In this document: piece by piece, positions 1 through 8,577 of the stretch
Position numbering within the stretch: the first letter of the stretch is position 1
How the letters are laid out: every line of letters begins with the position of its first letter
Source: Streptomyces canus
Lineage (GTDB): Bacteria > Actinomycetota > Actinomycetes > Streptomycetales > Streptomycetaceae
DNA: 64,000 nucleotides
Reading direction: 5' to 3'
NCBI RefSeq assembly: GCF_001514145.1
Contig: NZ_KQ948661.1
Span: 186,001 to 250,000 of the forward strand
The notes under the pieces: generated by a model
The model's input: only the letters and a program-made list of their open reading frames with translations
What the model was told of the DNA's origin: nothing
Databases searched by the model: none
Translations under genes and position numbers: made by a program

Positions 1-1
1 C

Positions 2-343
2 GGCTTCCTCGCCGAACTGCTCGCCCGCAACGGCGTGAAGGCGCTGGTCCCGGTCATCGCGCCCTACACCGACAGTCGTGACGCGGTGCGCAAGCGCCAC
101 CAGGAGAGCGGCGCGGCCTACCTCGAGATCCACGTGGCGACTCCGGTCGAGGTGTGCTCCGTACGCGATGTGAAGGGCCTGTACGCCAAGCAGGCCGCGG
201 GTGAGCTGTCCGGGCTGACCGGGGTCGACGACCCCTACGAGGAGCCCGAGTCGCCCGATCTGCGCATCGAGTCGCAGAACCAGACCGTCCACGAGTCCGC
301 GGCGGCGGTCCACGCGCTGCTCACCGAGAGGGGACTGGCATGA
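2..343 (+). CDS. cysC: adenylyl-sulfate kinase (APS kinase), C-terminal part
   Basis: The 3' end of an open frame that enters from the left edge, giving the last 113 residues. It phosphorylates adenosine 5'-phosphosulfate to PAPS in the cytoplasm, the second step of sulfate activation. The visible part carries the family segment PYTDSRDAVR, the EVCSVRDVKGLYAKQAAGE region and the DDPYEEPESPDL substrate-binding segment typical of CysC. The stop overlaps the cysD start by four bases (ATGA), so it is translationally coupled to cysD and cysN. The P-loop half lies outside the window. Identification is secure. Confidence 0.93.
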   Translation, partial: GFLAELLARNGVKALVPVIAPYTDSRDAVRKRHQESGAAYLEIHVATPVEVCSVRDVKGLYAKQAAGELSGLTGVDDPYEEPESPDLRIESQNQTVHESAAAVHALLTERGLA

Positions 344-1278
344 CGACGACCGTTGCGAAGGTGGAAGAGGGCACGGAGGCTCCGTACGCCCTGTCCCACC
401 TGGACGCGCTGGAGTCCGAGGCGGTGCACATCTTCCGTGAGGTGGCGGGTGAGTTCGAGCGGCCGGTGATCCTGTTCTCCGGCGGCAAGGACTCCATCGT
501 CATGCTGCATCTGGCGCTGAAGGCGTTCGCCCCCGCGGCGGTCCCCTTCTCGCTGCTGCACGTGGACACCGGGCACAACTTCCCCGAGGTCCTCGAGTAC
601 CGGGACCGTACGGTCGCCCAGCACGGTCTGCGGCTGCATGTGGCCTCCGTGCAGGACTACATCGACCGGGGTGTCCTCAAGGAGCGCCCGGACGGCACTC
701 GCAACCCGCTGCAGACGCTGCCGCTGACCGAGAAGATCCAGGCGGAGAAGTTCGACGCCGTCTTCGGCGGCGGCCGCAGGGACGAGGAGAAGGCCCGGGC
801 CAAGGAGCGGGTGTTCTCGCTGCGGGACGAGTTCTCCCAGTGGGACCCGCGCCGCCAGCGCCCCGAACTGTGGAACCTGTACAACGGCCGCCACGCCCCC
901 GGCGAACACGTCCGCGTCTTCCCGCTGTCCAACTGGACCGAGCTGGACGTCTGGCAGTACATCGCCCGCGAGGGCATCGAGCTCCCGGAGATCTACTTCG
1001 CCCACGAGCGTGAGGTGTTCTCGCGCAGCGGCATGTGGCTGACGGCGGGCGAGTGGGGCGGGCCCAAGGACGGCGAGAGCGTCGAGAAGCGCCTGGTGCG
1101 CTACCGGACCGTCGGTGACATGTCCTGCACGGGTGCCGTCGACTCCGACGCCGTGACGCTGGAGCAGGTCATCACGGAGATCGCCGCCTCCCGGCTCACC
1201 GAGCGCGGCGCCACCCGCGCCGACGACAAGATGTCCGAGGCCGCGATGGAAGACCGTAAGCGCGAGGGGTACTTCTAA
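340..1278 (+). CDS. cysD: sulfate adenylyltransferase subunit 2 (CysD)
   Basis: 312 residues, the normal length for CysD. It is the catalytic ATP sulfurylase subunit, making APS and pyrophosphate from sulfate and ATP. The PP-loop motif SGGKDS sits near residue 48, followed by the conserved HVDTGHNFPEV and GGRRDEEKARAKER segments. The start overlaps the cysC stop (ATGA) and cysN follows after two bases, so cysCDN is one operon. CysN GTP hydrolysis drives the reaction in the heterodimer. Confidence 0.97.
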   Translation: MTTTVAKVEEGTEAPYALSHLDALESEAVHIFREVAGEFERPVILFSGGKDSIVMLHLALKAFAPAAVPFSLLHVDTGHNFPEVLEYRDRTVAQHGLRLHVASVQDYIDRGVLKERPDGTRNPLQTLPLTEKIQAEKFDAVFGGGRRDEEKARAKERVFSLRDEFSQWDPRRQRPELWNLYNGRHAPGEHVRVFPLSNWTELDVWQYIAREGIELPEIYFAHEREVFSRSGMWLTAGEWGGPKDGESVEKRLVRYRTVGDMSCTGAVDSDAVTLEQVITEIAASRLTERGATRADDKMSEAAMEDRKREGYF

Positions 1279-1280
1279 GC

Positions 1281-2609
1281 ATGAGCACCACCACGGAACT
1301 CACCGAGACGACCCTTCTGCGGTTCGCGACCGCCGGTTCGGTCGACGACGGCAAGTCCACGCTCGTCGGCCGGCTGCTGCACGACTCCAAGTCGATCCTC
1401 ACGGACCAGCTGGAGGCCGTGGAGCGCGCGTCGGCGAGCCGGGGCGCCGAGGGCCCGGACCTCGCGCTGCTGACGGACGGGCTGCGCGCCGAGCGCGAGC
1501 AGGGCATCACCATCGACGTCGCGTACCGCTACTTCGCGACGCCGAAGCGCCGGTTCATCCTCGCCGACACCCCCGGCCACGTGCAGTACACCCGCAACAT
1601 GGTGACGGGTGCCTCCACCGCCGAGCTGACGGTGATCCTCATCGACGCCCGCAACGGCGTCGTCGAGCAGACCCGCCGGCACGCCGCCCTCGCGGCGCTG
1701 CTGCGGGTGCCGCACGTGGTGCTCGCCGTCAACAAGATGGACCTCGTCGACTACGCCGAGCCCGTCTTCGCCGCGATCGCCGAGGAGTTCACGGCGTACG
1801 CGCTCGAACTGGGCGTCCCGGAGGTCACCGCGATCCCGATCTCGGCGCTCGCCGGTGACAACGTGGTGGAGCCGTCCGCGAACATGGACTGGTACGGCGG
1901 CCCGACCGTCCTGGAGCACCTGGAGACGGTCCCGGTCACCCACGACCTGAGCCACTGCCACGCCCGCCTTCCCGTGCAGTACGTGATCCGGCCCCAGACC
2001 GCCGAGCACCCCGACTACCGGGGCTACGCCGGTCAGATCGCCGCAGGCTCCTTCCACGTCGGCGAGCAGATCACCGTGCTCCCGTCGGGCCGTTCCACGA
2101 AGATCGCCGGCATCGACCTGCTCGGTGAGCCGGTCGACGTCGCCTGGACGACCCAGTCGGTGACGATCCTCCTGGAGGACGACATCGACATCTCGCGCGG
2201 TGACCTGCTGGTGCCCAGCAAGGACGCCCCGCCGACCACCCAGGACATCGAGGCGACCGTGTGCCACGTCGCCGACGCCCCGCTGACCGTCGGCCACCGG
2301 GTCCTGCTCAAGCACGGCACCCGCACGGTCAAGGCGATCGTCAAGGACATCCCGTCCCGCCTCACGCTCGACGACCTGTCCCTGCACCCGCACCCGGGAC
2401 AGCTCGTCGCCAACGACATCGGCCGGGTGAAGATCCGTACCGCCGAGCCGCTGCCCGTCGACTCCTACTCCGACTCGCGGCGCACCGGTTCGTTCATCCT
2501 CATCGACCCGAACGACGGCACCACGCTCACCGCGGGCATGGTCGGCGAGTCGTTCGCGTCCCCGGAGCCCGTCAAGGACGAGTCCGAGGACGACGGGTGG
2601 GACTTCTGA
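1281..2609 (+). CDS. cysN: sulfate adenylyltransferase subunit 1, GTPase (CysN)
   Basis: 442 residues, the stand-alone CysN size with no CysC fusion. The translation-factor GTPase domain is evident: P-loop GSVDDGKSTL near residue 17, the DTPGHVQYTRNMVTG G3 region near residue 92, and NKMD (G4) near residue 152, followed by EF-Tu-like beta-barrel domains. GTP hydrolysis is coupled to APS synthesis by CysD. It ends in an acidic tail (DESEDDGWDF). Immediately downstream lies a 220-base gap before the transporter genes. Confidence 0.97.
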   Translation: MSTTTELTETTLLRFATAGSVDDGKSTLVGRLLHDSKSILTDQLEAVERASASRGAEGPDLALLTDGLRAEREQGITIDVAYRYFATPKRRFILADTPGHVQYTRNMVTGASTAELTVILIDARNGVVEQTRRHAALAALLRVPHVVLAVNKMDLVDYAEPVFAAIAEEFTAYALELGVPEVTAIPISALAGDNVVEPSANMDWYGGPTVLEHLETVPVTHDLSHCHARLPVQYVIRPQTAEHPDYRGYAGQIAAGSFHVGEQITVLPSGRSTKIAGIDLLGEPVDVAWTTQSVTILLEDDIDISRGDLLVPSKDAPPTTQDIEATVCHVADAPLTVGHRVLLKHGTRTVKAIVKDIPSRLTLDDLSLHPHPGQLVANDIGRVKIRTAEPLPVDSYSDSRRTGSFILIDPNDGTTLTAGMVGESFASPEPVKDESEDDGWDF

Positions 2610-2610
2610 C

Positions 2611-2715
2611 ATGAACTCCACCGACTACTACTCCACGTTCGCGAAGGAGGGCGGCCGCGTAGGCAGCGGTGCGCTCGGCAGCGGGCAGGGCGGAGTGGCG
2701 CGATGTGTGCGCTGA
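2611..2715 (+). CDS. possible 34-residue ORF directly after cysN
   Basis: An ATG one base after the cysN stop opens a 34-codon frame beginning MNSTDYYSTF. I know no family for it. It could be translated by reinitiation from cysN, or be only the degraded beginning of a lost gene. No ribosome binding site of its own is needed if coupled. Support is only position and an intact frame, so confidence is low. Confidence 0.25.
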   Translation: MNSTDYYSTFAKEGGRVGSGALGSGQGGVARCVR

Positions 2716-2792
2716 CGTACGCGCACCGCTTGCGCGCCCCGTCCCCCCACAGCCGTAGACGCAGACCTGCCGACCTCCCGGCCACGACCTGA
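2703..2792 (+). CDS. possible 29-residue leader ORF upstream of the sulfonate transporter
   Basis: An ATG inside the tail of the preceding small ORF opens a 29-codon frame (MCALTYAHRL...) that ends in an arginine-rich stretch followed by PADLPATT, 39 bases before the binding-protein start. Streptomyces sulfur-assimilation genes are often preceded by short leader peptides with an arginine/histidine-DL core and a cysteine near the end. This ORF has the place and the size but only a weak resemblance to that core, so I list it as a candidate. Confidence 0.2.
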   Translation: MCALTYAHRLRAPSPHSRRRRPADLPATT

Positions 2793-2831
2793 AAGACCGT
2801 GACCGCCGGGCCTCCGAGAGGAACACCTCCC

Positions 2832-3935
2832 GTGCCTGCTACACCAGTTCTTCGCCGCACCCTCGCGGTCATCGCCGCGCTCCCGCTCCTCACCCTCGCC
2901 GCCTGCGGCTACGGCTCCGACGCGAAGGACGACGGCACCGCCAAGGTCGCCGCCGGGGCCAAGAAGATCGACGGGCTCGACTCCGTCAAGATCGGCTACT
3001 TCGGCAACCTGACCCACGGCACCGCGCTCGTCGGGGTGAACAAGGGCTTCTTCCAGAAGGAGCTCGGGGCCACCAAGGCCTCGTACGCGACCTTCAACGC
3101 CGGACCTTCCGAGATCGAGGCGCTCAACTCCAAGTCGATCGACATCGGCTGGATCGGCCCCTCCCCGTCGATCAACGGCTACGTCAAGTCGGGCGGCAAG
3201 AGCCTGAAGATCATCGGCGGTTCGGCGTCCGGCGGAGTGAAGCTGGTCGTCAACCCGGACAAGATCAAGTCCCTCAAGGACGTCAAGGGCAAGAAGATCG
3301 CCACCCCGCAGCTCGGCAACACGCAGGACGTGGCGTTCCTCAACTGGATCGCCGACCAGGGCTGGAAGGTCGACGCACAGAGCGGCAAGGGTGACGTCAC
3401 CGTCGTCCGCACGGACAACAAGATCACGCCGGACGCCTACAAGGCCGGTTCCATCGACGGCGCCTGGGTGCCGGAGCCGACCGCGTCGAAGCTGGTCGCC
3501 GAGGGCGGCAAGGTGCTGCTCGACGAGGCGTCGCTGTGGCCGGACAAGAAGTTCGTGATCACGAACATCATCGTGCGGCAGGACTTCCTCAAGGACCACC
3601 CGAAGGCGGTCGAGGCCGTCCTGAAGGCGTCGGTGGAGGCCAACAAGTGGATCAATGCCAATCCGGACGCGGCGAAGGCGGCGGCGAACAAGCAGCTGGA
3701 GGCGGACTCCGGCAAGGCGCTCAAGCCCGAGGTCCTGGACCCGGCCTGGAAGTCGATCCAGTTCACCAACGACCCGCTGGCCGCCACGCTCAACACGGAG
3801 GCTGAGCACGCGGTCAAGGCCGGTCTGCTGAAGAAGCCCGACCTGAACGGGATCTACGACCTCACGATCCTCAACAAGGTCCTCAAGGCCGACGGCGAGT
3901 CCCCGGTCGACGCCGCCGGTCTCGGCACCAGCTGA
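2832..3935 (+). CDS. sulfonate/taurine-type ABC transporter substrate-binding lipoprotein
   Basis: 367 residues from the GTG at 2832, chosen because it has a GAGAGGA Shine-Dalgarno about 12 bases upstream and puts a short signal peptide right at the N-terminus; a GTG 33 bases earlier would add an unconvincing extension. The lipobox LTLAAC near residue 20 predicts a membrane-anchored lipoprotein. The rest is an SsuA/TauA/NMT1-type fold (KIGYFGNLTHGTALVG, GKKIATPQLGNTQDVAF). It delivers the ligand to the SsuB/SsuC-like proteins encoded next. Linkage to cysDN suggests aliphatic sulfonate or taurine as sulfur source; sulfate itself is less likely for this family. Confidence 0.9.
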   Translation: MPATPVLRRTLAVIAALPLLTLAACGYGSDAKDDGTAKVAAGAKKIDGLDSVKIGYFGNLTHGTALVGVNKGFFQKELGATKASYATFNAGPSEIEALNSKSIDIGWIGPSPSINGYVKSGGKSLKIIGGSASGGVKLVVNPDKIKSLKDVKGKKIATPQLGNTQDVAFLNWIADQGWKVDAQSGKGDVTVVRTDNKITPDAYKAGSIDGAWVPEPTASKLVAEGGKVLLDEASLWPDKKFVITNIIVRQDFLKDHPKAVEAVLKASVEANKWINANPDAAKAAANKQLEADSGKALKPEVLDPAWKSIQFTNDPLAATLNTEAEHAVKAGLLKKPDLNGIYDLTILNKVLKADGESPVDAAGLGTS

Positions 3936-3971
3936 CCCCGGTCCCCGAAGAGTTCCCAGGAGGTGACGATC

Positions 3972-4757
3972 ATGGCCACGACCACGACGCTCGCCAAGGC
4001 CGACGAGTCCGTCGAGTACGCCGCACGCCTTGAGCACGTCTCGAAGTCCTTCGCGGGACCGGGCGGACAGCAGCTCGTCCTGGACGACATCAGCATCGAT
4101 GTCGCGCCGGGCGAGTTCGTCACCCTCCTGGGGGCCTCGGGCTGCGGCAAGTCCACGCTGCTGAACCTGGTGGCGGGGCTGGACCAGCCCAGCACGGGCG
4201 CCATCACGACCGATGGCCGCCCGGCCCTGATGTTCCAGGAGCACGCCCTCTTCCCGTGGCTGACCGCGGGCAAGAACATCGAACTCGCCCTGAAGCTCAG
4301 GGGAGTTCCCAAGCCCGAGCGGCGCGGCAAGGCCGAGGAGCTGCTCGAACTGGTCCGGCTGAAGGGCGCGTACGGCAAGCGCGTCCACGAACTGTCGGGT
4401 GGTATGCGTCAGCGCGTGGCCTTGGCCCGCGCGCTGGGGCAGGAGAGCAACCTGCTGCTGATGGACGAGCCGTTCGCGGCCCTCGACGCCATCACGCGGG
4501 ACGTGCTGCACGACGAGATCACCCGGATCTGGACGGAGACCGGGATCTCCGTCCTGTTCGTCACGCACAACGTGCGCGAGGCGGTACGGCTCGCGCAGCG
4601 CGTGATCCTGCTGTCCTCCCGTCCCGGCCGGATCGCGCGCGAGTGGACGGTCGACATCCCGCAGCCGCGTCGCATCGAGGACGCGCCCGTGGCCGAACTG
4701 GCCCGTGAGATCACCGAAGAACTGCGTGGGGAGATCCGCCGTCATGGCCAGCACTGA
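3972..4757 (+). CDS. sulfonate-type ABC transporter ATP-binding protein
   Basis: 261 residues from the ATG at 3972, which follows an AGGAGGTGA ribosome site by five bases. Walker A GASGCGKST (about residue 57), Q-loop FQEHALFPW, ABC signature LSGGMRQR, Walker B LLLMDEP and the H-loop THNVREAV are all present. The sequence is SsuB/TauB-like. It energises the permease encoded by the overlapping downstream gene; the two coding regions overlap by 14 bases. Confidence 0.93.
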   Translation: MATTTTLAKADESVEYAARLEHVSKSFAGPGGQQLVLDDISIDVAPGEFVTLLGASGCGKSTLLNLVAGLDQPSTGAITTDGRPALMFQEHALFPWLTAGKNIELALKLRGVPKPERRGKAEELLELVRLKGAYGKRVHELSGGMRQRVALARALGQESNLLLMDEPFAALDAITRDVLHDEITRIWTETGISVLFVTHNVREAVRLAQRVILLSSRPGRIAREWTVDIPQPRRIEDAPVAELAREITEELRGEIRRHGQH

Positions 4758-5622
4758 CACGACACCGGCCCAGGACGCCGGGAGCGTAGAGGCGGGCCTC
4801 GACGCGCTGGAGACCCAGGCCACCGGCCGCCCGACCCTCCGGCAGACCCTCGTCAACAAGATCCTGCCGCCGGTCATCGCGCTCGCGGTGGTCCTCGCGG
4901 TCTGGGCGCTCCTCTACCCGGTCGTCGACAACCCGTCCAAGCTGCCGTCGCCGGCGGCCGTGGGCTCCACGTTCAAGGAGGCCTGGCTCCAGGGCGATCT
5001 GCTCGGCTACATCTGGACCAGCGTCTCGCGCGGTCTGCTGGGCTTCTTCTTCGCCCTGCTCATCGGCACCCCGCTGGGCCTGATCGTGGCCCGGGTGAAG
5101 TTCATCCGCGCGGCCATCGGCCCGATCCTGTCCGGCCTCCAGTCGCTGCCGTCGGTGGCGTGGGTGCCGCCGGCCGTGATCTGGCTTGGCCTGAACAACT
5201 CCATGATGTACGCCGTGATCCTGCTCGGCGCGGTCCCCTCCATCGCCAACGGCCTGGTGTCCGGCGTCGACCAGGTGCCGCCGCTGTTCCTGCGGGCCGG
5301 CCGCACGATGGGTGCGACGGGCATCAAGGGCATCTGGCACATCACGCTGCCCGCCGCGCTGCCCGGCTATGTGGCGGGCCTCAAGCAGGGCTGGGCGTTC
5401 TCCTGGCGCTCGCTGATGGCCGCGGAGATCATCGCCCAGTTCCCCGACCTGGGCGTGGGCCTCGGCCAGTTGCTGGAGAACGGCCGCACCAACAGCGACA
5501 TGGCCATGGTGTTCGAGGCGATCCTGCTCATCCTGTTCGTCGGCATCGCGATCGACCTGCTGATCTTCAGCCCGCTGGAGCGGTGGGTGCTGCGCAGCCG
5601 CGGTCTGCTGGTGAAGAGCTGA
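4744..5622 (+). CDS. sulfonate-type ABC transporter permease
   Basis: 292 residues from the ATG at 4744, preceded by GGGGAGA; it overlaps the ATPase gene by 14 bases, indicating coupled translation. The protein has about six membrane helices and the EAA-loop segment RTMGATGIKGIWHITLPAALPGYVAGL typical of SsuC/TauC permeases. It is the single permease of the importer and probably works as a homodimer. The upstream gene order (binding protein, ATPase, permease) and the cys neighbourhood support sulfur acquisition. Confidence 0.93.
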   Translation: MASTDTTPAQDAGSVEAGLDALETQATGRPTLRQTLVNKILPPVIALAVVLAVWALLYPVVDNPSKLPSPAAVGSTFKEAWLQGDLLGYIWTSVSRGLLGFFFALLIGTPLGLIVARVKFIRAAIGPILSGLQSLPSVAWVPPAVIWLGLNNSMMYAVILLGAVPSIANGLVSGVDQVPPLFLRAGRTMGATGIKGIWHITLPAALPGYVAGLKQGWAFSWRSLMAAEIIAQFPDLGVGLGQLLENGRTNSDMAMVFEAILLILFVGIAIDLLIFSPLERWVLRSRGLLVKS

Positions 5623-5626
5623 GTCC

Positions 5627-6367
5627 ATGAAGCCCGTTCTCCTGGTCATCGCCCACGGCAGCCGCGACCCGCGGCATGCCGCGACGGTGCACGCTCTCGT
5701 ACGCCGGGTGCGCTCGCTGCGCCCGGACGTACGGGTGGAGACGGGCTTCCTCGACTTCAACATCCCCTCCGTGCAGGGAGTGTTGGAGTCCCTGGCGGCG
5801 GAGGGCGTCCGTGACGTCGTGGCGCTGCCGCTGCTGTTGACGCGGGCGTTCCATGCGAAGGCGGACATCCCCGCGGTGCTGCGGGACGCGCCGCGGCAGC
5901 TGCGGATCCGGCAGGCGGAGGTGCTCGGCCCGTCGCCGCTGCTGCTGTCGGCGCTCGAACGACGGCTGTACGAGGCGGGGTTGACGCCCGCCGACAAGTC
6001 CTCGACCGGGGTCGTGCTGGCCTCGGCGGGGTCCACCGACCCGGAGGCGATCGCAGTGATCGCTGACATCGCGCGGGAGTGGCGGCACACCGGTTGGTGC
6101 GCCGTGCGGCCTGCGTTCGCCTCCGCGGCCCTGCCCCGCACCGAGGACGCGGTGCGGGAGTTGCGGGCCCTCGGCTGCGCGACGGTGGCCGTGGCGCCGT
6201 ACGTGCTCGCCCCGGGGTTCCTGCCCGACCGCATCGCGCGGGGCGCGGCCGAGGCGGACGTCCTGGCCGAGGTGCTGGGGCCCGCGCCGGAGGTGGCGCG
6301 GGTGCTGCTGCGGCGGTACGACGCGGCGGCGGCGCGGGGGCTGCTGCGGCTGACGGTGAGCGCGTAG
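5627..6367 (+). CDS. sirohydrochlorin chelatase-like protein (CbiX/SirB family)
   Basis: 246 residues starting four bases after the permease stop, so most likely co-transcribed. Two CbiX-type half domains are seen: the first begins LLVIAHGSRDPRHAATVHAL with the metal-binding histidine, the second begins VVLASAGSTDPEA. Family members insert Fe2+ or Co2+ into sirohydrochlorin. Here iron insertion to make siroheme for the assimilatory sulfite reductase is the natural role, fitting the cys operon. Ferrochelatase specificity is inferred from context only. Confidence 0.85.
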   Translation: MKPVLLVIAHGSRDPRHAATVHALVRRVRSLRPDVRVETGFLDFNIPSVQGVLESLAAEGVRDVVALPLLLTRAFHAKADIPAVLRDAPRQLRIRQAEVLGPSPLLLSALERRLYEAGLTPADKSSTGVVLASAGSTDPEAIAVIADIAREWRHTGWCAVRPAFASAALPRTEDAVRELRALGCATVAVAPYVLAPGFLPDRIARGAAEADVLAEVLGPAPEVARVLLRRYDAAAARGLLRLTVSA

Positions 6368-6370
6368 GCG

Positions 6371-7390
6371 TTACTCCCCGGCAGCCGCCACCGCCTCGTC
6401 GGCCAGCCGTGCCAACTCCCCCACCGGCAGCGACCCGGCTGCCCTGCGCTCGCGGGCGAAGGTGTTGGCCAGGCCCTGGAGAAGTTCGTTCAGCGGGGTC
6501 GGGATGCCGTGCAGGCGGCCGAGGAGGGCGATCTCGCCGTTGAGGTAGTCGGCCTCGATGGTGCCGGTGCCACGGGTGAGGGACTGCCAGGAGGAGCCGC
6601 CGCCGCGCGGGGCGTCGTCGAGGGGCAGCAGGGTGATCTTGTCGCCACGGACCTCGCGCTGTTCCTCGGGACTCGTGTACGCGATTCCGGCGGCCTCCAG
6701 CACGGCCATGCCCTCGGCCTGTACCCGCTCGACGAGCGCCCGGGCCTCCTCACCCTCGACGGGACCGGCGACCGCCTCGACGGCGTTGGCGAGGTTGGAC
6801 AGCAGCTTGGCGTACTGCCAGCGGGCGAGGTCCGGCACGACCGGCGCCTCGAAGCTCGACTTCTCCAGGTCGGCGGCGATCCGCCGGGCGGTCTCGTCCG
6901 TGCCGTGCGGGTACACGCCCAGGTGCAGGATGCCGGTGAGCGGGCTGCCCGCGGCGGAGACGAGCCCGGGTTCCACGAACGTCGCCGGCAGCCAGACGCA
7001 GACGCCGTACACCTGCCGGAATCGCCGCAGGGCCACGCGCTGCCCCTCCACGCCGTTCTGCGCGCACAGCAGTGGCAGCCGCTCGGCGGCCGTGCCGCCG
7101 CCCTCGACCGGGGCCGGACCCCACGCGTCCAGGGCGCCTTCCGTGTCCTGGGTCTTCACGGCGAGGACGAGCACGTCGTCGGCGCGCAGCACGCCGAGTC
7201 CGGCCGGCCCCTCCACGACCGGGAGCCGGTACGTGAACTCGCCCTCTGGCACCCTCAGCCGCAGTCCCCCGTCTCTCAGCGCCGCGTACTGCGCTCCCCG
7301 CGCGACCAGAACGACCTCGTGCCCGGCCCCCGCGAGCCGCCCACCGACGACCCCGCCGACCGCCCCTGCCCCGATGATGATGTAGCGCAT
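6371..7390 (-). CDS. 2-dehydropantoate 2-reductase family protein (PanE/ApbA-like)
   Basis: 339 residues. The N-terminus IIGAGAVGGVVGGRLAGAGHEV is a Rossmann NADP-binding fingerprint, followed by the ketopantoate-reductase layout with ALRRF and the C-terminal helical domain containing AKLLSNLANAVEA (catalytic lysine candidate). The family reduces ketopantoate to pantoate with NADPH, but many actinobacterial paralogues have unknown substrates and no pantothenate gene is nearby. Convergent with the chelatase gene, the stops being three bases apart. Confidence 0.85.
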   Translation of the reverse strand: MRYIIIGAGAVGGVVGGRLAGAGHEVVLVARGAQYAALRDGGLRLRVPEGEFTYRLPVVEGPAGLGVLRADDVLVLAVKTQDTEGALDAWGPAPVEGGGTAAERLPLLCAQNGVEGQRVALRRFRQVYGVCVWLPATFVEPGLVSAAGSPLTGILHLGVYPHGTDETARRIAADLEKSSFEAPVVPDLARWQYAKLLSNLANAVEAVAGPVEGEEARALVERVQAEGMAVLEAAGIAYTSPEEQREVRGDKITLLPLDDAPRGGGSSWQSLTRGTGTIEADYLNGEIALLGRLHGIPTPLNELLQGLANTFARERRAAGSLPVGELARLADEAVAAAGE

Positions 7391-7436
7391 GGGACGAGCC
7401 TCGCACAGCGGTGCCGACCGCCGAGCGTCCGGTGGG

Positions 7437-7802
7437 TCATCCTGCGAACGGCGTCGCCTGGTGGAAGTACAGCAGCCACCCGCTCGGCGTGCGCCGCCAC
7501 AGTGAACTGCGGTGTGCCCGGCCGCCGTTGTGCTCCGTTTCGAAGGTGAGGTGAACGACGTCGGGCGCGAGTCGGACCCCCTTCATCCCGGACGCCGCGA
7601 TCGGCCCGGCCTCCTGATCCGAGGCCCCGGCCAGGGCGGCGATGATCGACGCGCGGTCCCAGTGCCGCCCGGACGCGCCGAACTCGTGGAACTCGGGGTG
7701 CAGCAGCGCGCCCACCAGCTCGGGCGAGGCGCGTACCTCGGGGTCGAGGAGCCGCAACTCGCCCTGGACGGCGGCCTCCACGGCGGGATCGCGGTCAGGC
7801 AC
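7437..7802 (-). CDS. nuclear transport factor 2-like / DUF4440 protein
   Basis: 121 residues from a GTG that lies inside the end of the DUF1697 gene (8-base overlap), so the two are co-translated. The pattern ELRLLDPEVRASPELVGALLHPEFHEFGASGRHWDR and the closing RTPSGWLLYFHQATPF are typical of the DUF4440 branch of the SnoaL/NTF2 fold, a small cone-shaped pocket protein. No specific ligand can be inferred. Confidence 0.85.
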   Translation of the reverse strand: MPDRDPAVEAAVQGELRLLDPEVRASPELVGALLHPEFHEFGASGRHWDRASIIAALAGASDQEAGPIAASGMKGVRLAPDVVHLTFETEHNGGRAHRSSLWRRTPSGWLLYFHQATPFAG

Positions 7803-8349
7803 CGGTCATCTCCACCAGCTTGACGACCGTGTTCCAGTTGCGGCTGGTGGCGATCACGCCCTTGTTCAGTCTCGGTTTGGACAGGTGCTCGGCGAGCTTG
7901 GAGCGGCCGAGGCCGTTCGGGGCGTACAGGTACAGGGCGCGGTCCCCGAGGCGGAACTCCTCCGGGAGGTAGGCGGCCTGGTCGACCTCAGCGAAGCGGT
8001 CCGCGTCGACGAGCCCGGAGAAGTAGGTGACGTGGAGCTGTTTGGCCTCCAGCTCGGCGGCCGGGAAGGGACAGGCCTCCGCGACGGCCTTCAGGTAGGC
8101 GTGGTCGCGGACGATCACGTCGACCGCGAAGCCGAACCGCTTCTCGATCCCGCCCGCGAGCTCGGCGGCCAGGGTCTCCTCGTCGCCGTGGTCGGCGGTG
8201 AACACTGCCTGCCCGCTCTGGAGGTAGCTGCGTACACCGCCATGTCCGAGGTCTTCCATCAGCGTGCGCAGGTCGGTCATGGGGACCTTCCTGCTGCCGC
8301 CGACGTTGATTCCGCGCAGCAGCGCCGCATACGTGGTCGTCATGCGCAC
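7795..8349 (-). CDS. DUF1697 domain protein
   Basis: 184 residues. It opens with YAALLRGINVGGSRKVPM and contains SYLQSGQAVF and LNKGVIATSRNWNTV, the hallmarks of DUF1697, a cytoplasmic ferredoxin-like-fold family of unknown function that is widespread in actinomycetes. It is the first gene of a two-gene unit with the DUF4440 protein. The start ATG at 8349 is the first in the frame, and homologues begin at the same place. Confidence 0.9.
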   Translation of the reverse strand: MRMTTTYAALLRGINVGGSRKVPMTDLRTLMEDLGHGGVRSYLQSGQAVFTADHGDEETLAAELAGGIEKRFGFAVDVIVRDHAYLKAVAEACPFPAAELEAKQLHVTYFSGLVDADRFAEVDQAAYLPEEFRLGDRALYLYAPNGLGRSKLAEHLSKPRLNKGVIATSRNWNTVVKLVEMTGA

Positions 8350-8577
8350 ACCCTAGGACGGCCTGCACGCGGACCCCGATCATCGCCCCGCACAAGGGCC
8401 GTTAGATGTAAGGGTCACGGTCCTCCCCAGTACGGAGGGCGCGCGGTCCCTTGGGAGGAGCCGGTGCCCGGCGCACCTCACCGGGCAGCACGACGAGATG
8501 GCTTTATCCAGCCCATACCTTCGAAAGGAAAGGTGGCGGCAGGGGGCTGCCATCGCACACAAGGGGGCAAGCCCGTC

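Noticed and set aside
1275..2621. Antisense open frame covering cysN
   Set aside because: Low-complexity Arg/Gly/Val translation, no family features; cysN is certain on the other strand.
2716..2831. SAM or other sulfur riboswitch before the binding-protein gene
   Set aside because: No conserved core or strong multi-helix fold was recognised.
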